64,000 nucleotides of DNA. Source: Protula sp. h YS-2021 (Eukaryota; Annelida; Polychaeta; Sabellida; Serpulidae). Location: positions 19,030,199 to 19,094,198 of the forward strand of contig OX457031.1 of the NCBI GenBank assembly GCA_949752745.1. Direction: 5' to 3'. Position 1 is the first letter of the stretch; every line of letters starts with the position of its first letter. A program made the translations under genes and the position numbers. This document shows, one piece after another, positions 1 through 11,961 of the stretch. The notes below the pieces were generated by a model. That model did not search any database, was not told the origin of the DNA, and saw nothing but the letters and a program-made list of their open reading frames with translations.

Positions 1-188
1 AAAACTTTTAAAAATGCATTTCCTCCTACAGTTCTGATTGGATCCTCTTATATTACATATGTATAATCTCTAGATAGTTCTCTACCGGAAAATTACTTTT
101 TTGCAATCGCTCGAAAACAGCGGAAATGAAGGGAGTTTTAAAATATTCTATTCTACTATCAAGTACCGAAACTAACCAGGTCACTTAA
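1..188. other. Unassigned left-edge sequence
   Basis: AT-rich sequence with no supported coding potential. It ends at the TTAA that flanks the MITE. Confidence 0.5.
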
Positions 189-752
189 AGGGAAATGCGG
201 GTATCTCACCTACAATTGACATTTCCTTCATACTTTCACAGTTTAATGCTTGGAGGGTATACATTCAGAAATTGAAAAGAAAAAGGGGGGGTCATTGATA
301 TTATAAGAGAAATAAAGACACTGAAAGGTCGCGTACTTTTACTATAGAAACCATTGGGAAAACCAAGAAATTTCAATCAAAATGCAAAATTCACACATAA
401 TCACAATTAACAATTGCCTCATTTTTTCCCTGTTTGAAGAACACGCCATACGAAATGTTTCAAGCAAATAAAAAATATATGTCACCGTATCAATAAGAGA
501 ATTATTCACTCGTTTTGACACAATCCCATTGATTCAATGGATAAATGGCGAAAACAGTGTAATATGATTTTAATGGACAATATATCAACACAGGCCCTTC
601 TAGGAACAAAATATTTGTCTTTGAAAAGAAATTTTCGATCTAGACGGATTTAGTAGTTATTTATACTGTGTAAACATGGATTCAAACTCGGCGATATTCA
701 ATGTAATGCGCATTTCGGTCGCTAGATGGCGCAGAGACACCCGCATTTCCCT
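189..752. mobile_element. piggyBac-type MITE with TTAA target duplication
   Basis: The 14-bp ends AGGGAAATGCGGGT (189-202) and ACCCGCATTTCCCT (739-752) are perfect inverted repeats. Each is flanked directly by TTAA (185-188 and 753-756), the target duplicated by piggyBac-superfamily transposases. Just inside, the similarity continues imperfectly (tatctc on the left, gagaca on the right). The 564-bp interior has no transposase frame, so this is a non-autonomous element. Ends and target site are seen directly; the superfamily is inferred from them. Confidence 0.75.
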
Positions 753-756
753 TTAA

Positions 757-3194
757 CAAAGTGACCGAAATCTTACATAAGCACATTGTAGTGCGCTTAC
801 TGTATATCAAGTAATGTTTGATCGTGTATTAAATGAGCACATGACAGTGCGTTATCTGTCTTGTACGAGTACTGCACCTCACTGGTCACTCGCGTATGAG
901 TTGCGCACGTTGTAGTGCGTACAGTGTGGATCGATCAATGAGGTTGGGTGGTGTAATAAAGGGGCGCATGGTAGTGAGCCCACTTGTCCTATACGAGTGC
1001 CTCGTGTGACTTATTCCTATTGTGTGAGAAGAGGACTACGCATTAAGCCGCTGGCTTGGTTCCTGGTTATAGCGGCAATGACTTTCTAGTGTATGCTCTT
1101 TGAGAGTGACGAAACAACTTCTCGGTGATACAACTGCTTGGTCACATGATTAACTACGTGGACTTTTCGTGGTTCCGCAATCATGATTGTGAAAAACCAA
1201 ATAAACAGAGATTGTATTATATTCTCAGGTCTCGACCCTTGCGATAAGATTAGGCTATCATCTCTTGGGAGGATGAAGGATGATGATGTAAGCAAGTGTT
1301 TATCGGGGAGAAGAACTTAGTCATTGGTACGTCTTCTTTACCTGTTTATTTCGTCTGTTCGCCTTTTCATGTGCAAGAGTTGTTTCTATTTTGAACTGGG
1401 GCACATTAAACACATGAACCATCTTCATTAGTGTTTTATTTGTGCCTTTCCTCATTCGTACGGAACTTGGCACGTTTTTTTTGGAATAAAAGCTAAGTTC
1501 TTGGGAAAAATTATTCTAAGCCTGGCTCGCAACGCAGGTCACCCCGACTCCTGTGTTAGTCCCGTATAAAAGTAGAGATTAGTGAATTCGGAGCTTTCGT
1601 TGTATTTTCTTAAAATGCTCTTTTACGAGTGATTCGCTTTCTCCACTTTTGCCTGCCTCACAGCTACCCCACGGATCAAGGCGTTGTTGATACAGGGAAG
1701 CAGCACTCGAATGAGGCTTGTTACCAAGGTACCAAGGATTCTGATTGGCTGCTATCTAGAATGGAACTATTCAAGCCTTTGAGAAATCCTTATAAGCAAA
1801 CTAAATGGCTGCTTGTCTCCATTCGCATTAATATAAGATCTCGAACTTTTAAATTACAGGATAAACAAGAAGAAATAAAACGCGACATATGACGACATAT
1901 TTATGTTCATAAGAACTATATTGTACTACATAGCACCTTGTTAATCAATCAAATCTTTTATCTCTTTTCTGAGAATTAGCTATAAAACAGGAAAGAGAAC
2001 AGGATATTGTCTATGTAATTAATATTATTTTGTGATTTAAAGGACATAACTTATGCTAAATACTTTACTTTTCATTGTCTTTGAGAAAGCATAGAAGGAA
2101 TGGTAAGAATTTTATCGTCTATTTAAACATTCAAAAGCTGTACAAATTATTCCTCTACGCATTGCTACTCGTCACATTCGAGCTATTGAGCGGTCCATAC
2201 TCTACATGCCGCAAGGTTATATCAACAGTTGTATCGTTGACATACTAAGCAAGCTCTCTGAAACTTCTTAGAAAAGTTTTAGGCTCTTTGTCTACAGGTC
2301 CCGATTTTGAAACCAGCTCGGAATGGAACAAGATAAGAATTTGTGCTTGTTTTGAATCAGCTTTTGCTACATAATATTACCACTACTTTTCTAAAGCTTG
2401 TGAATAGTATGTTAATCTTTTTGCATATTAATTGCCTTAAGAATAATTTTGGGGGAGTCGTAGTGAAATGGTGGTAAAAATGCAAGGTTCTACGAGTTCT
2501 GTGGTGTTAAATAAAACATCAATTGCTTATTGAGGGCTCTGAGCGTTTTTTTTGTAATGTTACAGAAAGGACAAGAAATTGTGAATTTAATCTGTTATGC
2601 AAGTTTTACTATTGTTAGGCTGTGAGCATTTAATTTTGTTAGGAATACATATTTCTTTAAAATGACATTTGATGTTATAGTTGTTTATAATACCTTATAT
2701 GACAACACATCTAAGTTTCTAAATTAATCCTTCACCTGACAACGATCCATTTCAGTGTTATTTCACTTAAAGGCATGCACTTGCGTAATTGCTAAAATCA
2801 GTTTCAATCAAGTTTCAAAAAGCTATAAGTTCAAATAGCTATAATATCAAAGTTCAAAAGTTTTTCCCTTGTGAAAATGTAGATTTCTTAAAACCATTGA
2901 TTCTACTATTTGTAAAATGCAGGCTCCAAACCTGCACAAACTCAGAAAACTTATTTATGTGTATACAATGAAATCCTGCAACTACAAGATAAACAATACA
3001 CCCCATACAAAAAAGCTGAACTCGATATCTCAGCAACAAAATATAGCCAAGAATAATAACTATTCAATTAATTTCAAAAATCTGAAGAAAGTTGTTGAAT
3101 GTAATCAGAATACATTTACCTATGTTTTTGTCTGTATCCATAAGGAACAATCAACATTTGGCATATATTGACTTATTTTGAGTCAACTGGCGTA
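757..3194. other. Intergenic DNA, no gene seen
   Basis: About 2.4 kb without a recognisable exon. Between about 775 and 1000 a short phrase like 'gtagtgcg' recurs (cacattgtagtgcgc, cacatgacagtgcgt, cacgttgtagtgcgt, gcatggtagtgagc), a decayed tandem repeat of roughly 60 bp. The short open frames here look like chance. Confidence 0.5.
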
Positions 3195-4449
3195 CAGTCA
3201 AAGAACATAATTGTTCGTCACCTTGTACGAGTTCGCGTTGGACACCGCATGTGTTCTATATTAGAACGTTGTATTTGAATACTTGACAGCGTAATTGTTA
3301 CGTCATGAGTGACAGTATCCATAGTAAGATTAATGTAGATTACGCTATTATAAGTATTGTGACAAGTTGTTTTGATTTTACATGTAAAATTGTGGCATAT
3401 AAAGATGTCTTCCAGTAGGAAGGGATATCAAAGTGAACTGCAATAAAAAAATTTAAAAAGTCATAAACACAACAGAAATACTTCAGAATTGGCAAGAATT
3501 TTTTATATACCTCGTACTACAATTTCTGGTATTTAAAAAAAAAATGGAAAAGTAAAAGGTGTTGAAAATCATACTGGTAGGGAAAAATAATTTCTGAAAG
3601 AGACAAAAAAAACCCAACTTTCCCAGATCGTTAAAGCAAATAGAAGACAAACTTTGGTGGGCATAACTGGTGTATTTAATGAATAAAAATCACATAGATT
3701 TTGTACTAGAACTATCAGAAGAAATATGGGTAGTTAGGGTATCAACGGAGGGGCAACATAACAATACTCAGTTACAGATGTCAACAAGAAAATTAGAATT
3801 AACTGGTGAAAGAAAGAAAACATTGGTCAGTTGCGGGAAGTTGAAAAAGTGGATTTTTAGCGATGAAAGTCAAATAGTTGTGGAAAGCCATAACCGCATT
3901 TATGTTTGGCAAAAGGCGACGAAAAGAATTAGTTTAATGGTAAGGATATGTGTTGTATATCAAGGGATAAGAACACAAACACACAATTACCGAAGTTAAG
4001 GTAAAATAAATGGTCAAAAATACATAGATATACTAGACAAAAACCTTTGCCCTGCAATTACACAGCATTACCCTCAAAACAATTGTGTTTTTATGAATGA
4101 CAATGCGTCGGTTCACAGGGCTCGAATTGTGCAAAATTTTGTAATGGAAAACAATTTTAATACAACAGAGTGGTCAACATAATCCCCAGATTTAAACATA
4201 GTAGAACATATGTTGTTATATATCAAAAGAAAGATACAAAAAGCCGTAAATCAAATACACGACCAGATAGAACTAAACCAGACACATCTGGAAAAATACA
4301 TCACAAATCCGAATTCAAAGGTTATACAACACTATTCTCGCTCGTATTTCGGAAGTAATAAAAATGAAGGGCAAATTGACCAATTATCACGAAAACAATA
4401 CCAATGCGCCCCCATTATGTGAAATGACGAACAATTAGTCCATTGACTA
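3195..4449 (+). mobile_element. Decayed Tc1-family DNA transposon (DD34E)
   Basis: A dead Tc1 element of about 1255 bp. The left end starts TA-CAGTCAAAG (3193 on) and the right end reads CATTGACTA-TA (to 4451). The subterminal block taattgttcgtca (about 3209-3221) recurs inverted at about 4425-4437. The element is flanked by TA, the Tc1 target. On the plus strand broken transposase is readable: FSDES near 3855-3870 (first Asp), MNDNASVHRA near 4093-4122 (second Asp), then SPDLNIVEH near 4184-4210 (Glu). Exactly 34 residues separate the second Asp and the Glu, as in Tc1. A stop lies just before SPDLN, and further stops and frame changes interrupt the rest, so it cannot make transposase. It lies about 280 bp past the stop of the transporter gene. 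Confidence 0.85.
3670..4358 (+). pseudogene. Tc1 transposase remnant
   Basis: Broken coding part of the Tc1 element. Motifs in order are WIFSDESQ, then (after frame changes) YIDILDKNL, FMNDNASVHRARIVQNF, a stop, SPDLNIVEHM and IKRKIQKAV. These correspond to the catalytic DDE core and the C-terminal end of Tc1 transposase. The N-terminal DNA-binding part is not clearly readable. Confidence 0.8.
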
Positions 4450-4657
4450 TATTATTCATCAGTAAGACAATATTGACTTTTTATCTTCGCGTTTACTCCA
4501 AACGTGTTCATATATGACAACTTGGAACTGGCGGTTTGATTACAAATAACCACGGTGTCTATTGACTTTTTACATTGCGGTCAACATTAAAAATTTCTTG
4601 GCTTGCAAATAGATCAATCAGATTGTAGCAGCTACCCAAGCAATGTAACAATCGTAG

Positions 4658-4663
4658 TTTATT
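4658..4663 (-). promoter_or_regulatory. Probable poly(A) signal of the SLC23 gene
   Basis: AATAAA on the minus strand, about 65 nt past the TAA stop of the transporter. It is the first canonical signal downstream. Position and motif are seen; use is inferred. Confidence 0.45.
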
Positions 4664-4727
4664 GTTTTCCATGGCATAAACTACTTCTCGGATCCACTAC
4701 ATTTGTCGGCTGTTTTTCTTTTTTACG

Positions 4728-4921
4728 TTAAATAGCTTCCTGTGTTGGTGTAACATGCTTAATTTCGACTTCATAATCATCTCTGGAAGAGGAGAAACAT
4801 TTGTAGGTAGTAAATGTGGGAGAGACAGGAATGTATTTAGTCCATTTCCATTTCCTTATGAACGCCATTACCAATGGTAAGTCGTAGCATCTAATGTCGT
4901 CATTAGTGTTGGTTTCAGAGC
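4728..4921 (-). CDS. SLC23A: SLC23 exon 14 (C-terminus, stop)
   Basis: The acceptor ...CGACAGGTAG precedes [17 protein letters not shown], then [20 protein letters not shown] and a hydrophilic tail ending PTQEAI and TAA. YDLP and the basic segment after it match the usual cytoplasmic tail of the family. Confidence 0.85.
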
Positions 4922-7900
4922 CTACCTGTCGAAAAGCGTTAAGACCGCGCTCTCTTTCAGTGCCTGTAAATCGTGAAAACCATTATAAAATACTTTACGT
5001 TAGGCTCCAGAGAAATACTTTTTTGCTTAACATTTTTGTTTTACAACTTTCTTGACACCCTTTCCTTTTAATGTGAGAGCTCGCCAGGGCCGAACTAGTT
5101 GTTGGAAATTCTGATACCTCGACGCTAGTCAAAATTCATGTGCTTACTTCTGCCTAGACTTTTCTGAATAAAGCGTTTTCCAGGCCTGAATGCATTTCTA
5201 ATCGTCATTGGCAACCTGTGGTCGTGTTCGGTATGCAATTGATACGCGGTAAATAACTAAGTTGCGCTAGAACTGCAGTTAAAACGGTACAAAGGCAGTT
5301 TTTCTTAATAAATTTTCAAACACACCCACTTTTACCGGTACATATTCGCTACACAATCAGTACCATTGCGGTTAAATCGAGTACGTTTGCAGTTAATGTG
5401 TTAATGTACTGGAGATGCGGCCATTTGCAGTATTTGCAGTCATCTCGTAACAAGCTGTAGAAGTACTACAAAAAGCCGGTCATTTTATTCCTTTCCGGTT
5501 CAGTAGCGGTACATTTGTGGTATATTTGCAGTATCTCCTTTTTACCGGATTTTGGGGGCAGATTACAGCTCGTTCTGTTTAATATATTCCTATCGTTTCA
5601 CGCAAGCTGTGAAGGTTAGCAAAACACATGCACGCATGACAACGACATGAACTGATGACATAAAATTGCATGAAAATTTTTGATTAGAATAACAACCTCT
5701 CGATTCGTTATCTTTGATTTATTTCGTTACTGGCTGTGTGGCAGAAAAGGAGGTACATATGATGAGTAGGAATAGAGTCGTGCTCTTCCAGAATCAGGAG
5801 TGTCAAGCTAGGCACTTCTGGAAATGTGGCAACGTCAAAATAACGCAGCTTGGCGACGAAGAAACATGGAAGGAGAGTGCAAAGAAAATGCCTAACCTAT
5901 AAAAGATTACACTTCAAGAAGTAATGAAATAAAATATTATAAGTGAGTACATTCTAAGTACCGTTTAGTAAGCTTATAAAGCTGCACTCGCGTTTGGGCA
6001 GATTCGAATCCCCTAACCAGAGTTGCACACTGCATGTCCTGCCTGTGCTACAACCCGTGGGATTTTTTTTGGACCAGTCTATACCCTAGCGCGGTCCTTA
6101 TATCATGAGCCTACTTAACAGCCAGAACGAAGTCACTTTTATGAAGAAAATGGAGTAATATATTACGTACCTGGAACTGTATTATCCAGCAAAAAGGCAA
6201 CAAAACCCCCAACAAACATCCCGGTACTCAATAGCACTGTAACAATCTGATCACCTACATCGTTACCTAAATCAAGCCCATCAACGTATTACAAACACAC
6301 TACAATACGTATATAATAAGTGATACGTTTTCACACTGTGACATGCATATTTTATAATTTCATGCCCACAATTAAAACAAGCAAATACTGCATCGATATT
6401 TCACCTTTATTTTTATTTATCATGGCTAACATAATTAAGAAAATGATTAAATCAACATTCATATTGATGAAAAGATGTCTGGGAAAGTATGTATAGTAAA
6501 AGCAAGCAAAAGCAACAGATATCTGTGAAATTGCACCTGTGTCAATAACACTCGAATTTTCAGCAATCCACCTTGGCAACGACAAGCCAAAGAAAAGAGA
6601 AAAGCCAAAGATGAATAAATTTCTTGATGAGTTCATGTCCACAAATTGCAAATTTGAGATTCCCACCGCTGCTATCATACCTTTGATAAATAGAGTCATA
6701 GTAAAACAAGAAACTTATGAAACGTAAGCCTATCTTAGTATTAAATACGATGTAGCTAGTGTTCCTAAAGAATAATCCCAGCAGTAGATTATTTTTGTGA
6801 TCTCTGAAAATGTTCATAGAAACATAGATAGAGCTCATGATGTTTGAAATTAAATGTTGTTACTATGAGATGCACGATTGTACGATTTCTTTACATGCTT
6901 AACGAAATCATGGGCATACTTTGGTTAATTCCTCGTTTTGTAAAGTTATGCATCATGTCTGATAAAATGTTTTGTTTAAATGTTTTGGTATTTATTGCTG
7001 TTGTTGTATGAAATTAAGGGATCTTACCAAACATGACCATGAATACTCCACCAATAACAGGAGTTGGTATCGTAATAAATAAAGCACCAAATTTACCCAG
7101 TATGCCAAATGTCATCATAATAATTCCCGTATACAAAGCCACTCGTGCGCTACCAACCTAAAATTAGCATTAGTCAAAGATTGCTCGGTCTCGCTTTGGC
7201 TCAGGAGATGTCATTGTTCAGTAACTAGCTGTACTATTAAGAGTCATAGATAGCACTCAATTAAAAAATATTTAAATTAGCAACTGTTATTTGCGAAATA
7301 AGTAGCAAATCACTACATACATTGAAAACCTAACCTTTGTAATACCGATAGCTCCCACGTTTTGGCTGTATGACGTAGTACCCGTGCCAGTGCCCCAACA
7401 TCCGGCTAGCACACATCCTATACCCTCGATTAATACCCCTAAAATGTTAAGGCTCACATGCTCTAGTAAAGATACTGCCACTCTTCCAAATCCTACATTT
7501 AGAAAAATATACTGCCAAATGTGTTCATGTGAATTTAGCCGAATATAAACCAAATCAAAGGTAAACATCCAATGAGGTCAACATCGATCAACCTCGTAAT
7601 GTTTGTTCACTTGCTCGCAACGATTATATTTAATCAATGCGGAAAGTTGCTTGCAGCCACCTACCGGCCTTGAGACTCTCAACCCCTGATTACACACACA
7701 AATTTGTGTACTCGGTACACTCATACACTGGATTAAGCATAATCGTTGGCTGTCATGAAGTATTCAAAATACATTTTATTTATAACAACCCTGTAGCAAT
7801 CAGTCAATAGAGAAAAGTATTTAACACTCATTCTTGACATCATGACAGCGTATACATAGGCACAGATTTAAAAGATATAAACAACAATGCTAAAGATAAT

Positions 7901-10900
7901 TACAAATAAAGATCTGTTATTGTTCTAAAGAAGAAAATAGCTTTGTATATATAAACGTTAATATTTATAACAACCCTGTAGTAATCAGGTCGTGGAGACA
8001 ACTATTGAACATAGGCACAGATTTGAAAACAGAAATAATAATGCTAAATACCATTACAAATAAAGAGCTGTTATTGTTCTAACGAGCAAACTCGCCTTGT
8101 ATATATGAAGATAAATTGTAAATAGGCTTGTGTGTGTGTGTGAATGCACGTGCATGTGTGTAAATGTGTGTTTGTTGGTTGTATAAAATAAATTTACATT
8201 TATGACAAACTGCTCAGGTACGACGCAGTAGTTGAATTTTACTTGGTTTTGTACAAAGTATGCAAGATTATCCCAATGGTCCTAAATTAATTGGAAAATC
8301 CTCGAAATGACCAAGTTTAATAAGTACATCAATTTGATTTTCTGTAGCGGTAAGTATTTGTAATGTTTACAAACTAACCTTAAAAGTGACTTTTTGTTAT
8401 TTCGAGAGTTTTTTTTCATTTTGAGTATTCATATACACAATCGCTTTTTTCCTAGTTTTGGAAAACAATTTTTAACGAATGCGTATACAAACTAATCAAA
8501 ACACTTTCGATAGGAGGAAGCTTGGAATCTCTATACTAAAAATTGCCCATTCCACTATTTTATTTTTTTTTGCAAAGCTACTGTTCTTATAGTATAATAA
8601 ATACCTCGATTTATTGCATGGGTAGGCGGGGGTGGAGCACCAGATAGTCTTGCACATGCGTAGTAATCACCAATGCTTTCTATTATACCAGCAATCACCC
8701 CGGATAGCATTCCGAACACACCAGCTGTGCTGAATGTAGGTGTACCCCACTGCCCTGCAATACCAGTACTTGAAGAGAACAAACATAAGCTCAATAATCT
8801 GGCCTCCCTTAAAATTAGACGTTAGGTTGCATTGAACTTCTTTCAGTTTATTTAGAAATTGCTATTTAAATTTATATCGTCGATATGTAAACTACCTGGA
8901 TATGGAAATCGAAACCATGGTGCCTCTGATAAGACGTCAATTTCTGTGTCTGTTCTAGCCAAGTATGCCCAGTGATCTGGATCATTGGGTAAGGCAGACG
9001 TTGTGGTTAGAATAGCACATATCATCCATGATACACATATTGCCAACATAATCTATGGCAATAAATAATCACACGATTAGAAAAATAACGGCATTGAAAG
9101 ATAGAATAAGTAATCGTGTGTCACATTACTCAATAACAAATTGACCTTCAAAAGTTACCATTAAGATATAGCGAGTGCTAATTTAAAATAAGAATTCATA
9201 CAGGAAATAGTTTGAAGATGGGATATCCTCCACATTTACAGCCACCGCTTCGCTTGTACTGGCAACATGGAAAATTAAAATTACGCAGGTACTGTGAGAA
9301 GAGTGCCACAAACATCATCGTCCTGTGTAGAAAATTCATAATATCCTTATGCTCTGTTTAGGCGCTTTTTGATATATTCATGCACTCAAATCAAATATAC
9401 TATCTTGAGTTTTGAGTAGTAGTATGAATTCAGGAATAAGATGTTATGTTGTTAAGAAATTAAATAATGCACATGACTACGCTTAATTATCACCCTGCAT
9501 TGAAACAGCAGATAATGTCATTAGACGAATCAATGAAGATATCGATGTTAAAATTAATTTTTCATTTTGTTTTTGTTTTCTTCAGAAACTATTTCGCGGT
9601 CGCATATATTTGTTGGAACCGCAATTATAATTGTACTGGAAGGTAAAAGTGCAAACCCTACTTTCCATCCGACTCTTGTCCAAAGAAAAGAACGTTGAAA
9701 CAATCAAGCCTAACCATTAACGTTTTCTAAGTTACCTTTTGTTTGAAGGTAAAGATAAGCATAGTCGCTATTTGCTGGAATTCTTACATGAGGGCAATGT
9801 ACCAATTATCGGCACAGTAGTCAGATGCAGCACTGAACAAGCTCAGACCTATCAGCGCAATAGTGGGAGCAATCACTAGAGGCCCAAGGAAGCGCAGCAT
9901 TACTCCCACCATACCTGTCAGTCCTATCAACACCTTCAAAACGAAAAATCAAATCACATTTGATCATGCCTTTCCAAACAACACCATCCCTTCTTCCGTT
10001 CCCACTCAAACAAGAGGGATAGAAATGTCTTCAAAGTTCCTACTTCTAAGCGTTTCAAGGATTGTATTTTTCCACCAATTAAGTTCATTCTTCGTTATGA
10101 CTATAACTATAGTTATGACTATAGCTAACCTGACACTACTGCAGTCGTTAGCATAGATTCTACACCACATTATATTGTAGTATTAACCAATTAACTAAAC
10201 ATTAAAACGACACTACATCTTTCATCGGTTGTTTTGAATCCTCTTATTTTCTAATGCAATTATATAGGCAAGGAGGCTGCTCTACAAATGCTTCAGTTAT
10301 ACTTCCAGTTGTGCGATGTAATTACCTGGAATAGTGAAGCCAATATAATGGCTCCCTGCACTTCACGTATGCGCAGCTTCCACATATCCGGATCGTCCTC
10401 TATAGTGGTAGAAGTAGTCTCCTTTACTTCTTCACAGGCATCCGTTGTACTTCCTTAAAAACAACACAATCCCCTACTCGCAAAAGCTTTTGCTTGCGTA
10501 CATGTCACACAATCGTTAAATTTCAAACATGTACTTTTTATGTGCAATTACAATATATATGAATTTTCCTATAACGTAAAATATATTTATGACTAATGTA
10601 TTTCATCTTTATTCTTTTTTATCGTTCAAATTTTGATGACTGTGTATGTAATCTAAGCTGAGAAATTTAGCTACCTGAAGGACATTGCCATTTGGGTAAA
10701 TTTAATATTGCGAAAGCAGGTAAAAGATAGGAAAATGTCCCTCCTTGAATGATTTGTAACCTGAAAAAGACACACCGAGGTCAGTGCTCAGGTAACTGAA
10801 TTCAATTTTTAATATTGTCCGTTAAATATTACGGACAACTATTGCATTCTATCATGTCATATAAGCCTAATCCCGCATTTCTTAATAATGTACCGGTGTC

Positions 10901-11930
10901 AGTCAATCAAAGAAAGAATTAAGCTGAGTCGGGTCTTCGTTCGATAAGATTTCTGCAGATCGAGGGAAGTGATCTAGATGAGCTGAGATATGTCTGTATA
11001 CTTTGATAAGCAAATCAACTGACAATCAACCACTCCAAGGTTGTGAAAAGCCAAAGATAATGAATGCCATGAATCAAATACATTTCTTCAGACAATACAA
11101 AGATAGGACAAGTGTACATAGAGGCATATGCAAGGCCAACATTCCACTGATTTTCCCAGTTGAAGTCTGATTTCACGGATTGTGTTGGTATAATTTCTCG
11201 TTAACTATGATGTTCTTCATTAAGCATAATTAACAGCACAGATCAATAGAATTTCTTATAGCTATTCAGCAGCACAAGACGTATCTAGGGTTAGCGCATT
11301 GACAGTGCATGATATTTGCGGTGTGGTAAATTAATCAAAGCACAAGTGTGTGATGTTACACCTAAAAATAAAACTACTTATCATTTGCTCTTTTATCATA
11401 AATATATAGGAATAATAACATAAATTTTACAACTGCTCATTTTCTATTCATCCGTGGTGTTCTTTTCACCTAGTAATATTTGAATTTTAATCACTTTTTT
11501 AAGGTTTGGAAGTACGATGTTATTTTTTTGCCAAAATAGTTATATTTTACCAAAGTAGTTTAGAGGTTTCAAACGTTGTAAAATGTGTGCTGTATTTTAA
11601 TAGGTTACTTTAACATAACATTTATTGTAAAAAACTTCATCAGCGTTATATTGGCTTATAGCTGTAATTTGGCTTATACGTTTCTATACCATTAGAGAGG
11701 TAAAACTTTATTTTTATTTCTATAGACGGGAGTGTATGGTCACTCGGTGAGTGTTATAATTGCCATTAGCAGCATTTCGATTTAATATGAACCTTAACTA
11801 GAACTGTGTTGGCACGAAAGTGTCAAGCAGAGGGCATATATAAAGATAACAGCTAGCTTTGTTTAACAAATGCAAAGAAAGAGCCCACAAAATTCTGAGT
11901 TATGCCATGAGGAGATAAGAAGTTATGAAC

Positions 11931-11961
<31 letters not shown>

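Noticed and set aside
5985..6060. tRNA or tRNA-derived SINE, because of 'gattcgaatccc' resembling a B box
   Set aside because: No A box at proper spacing and no cloverleaf found; one short word is not enough.
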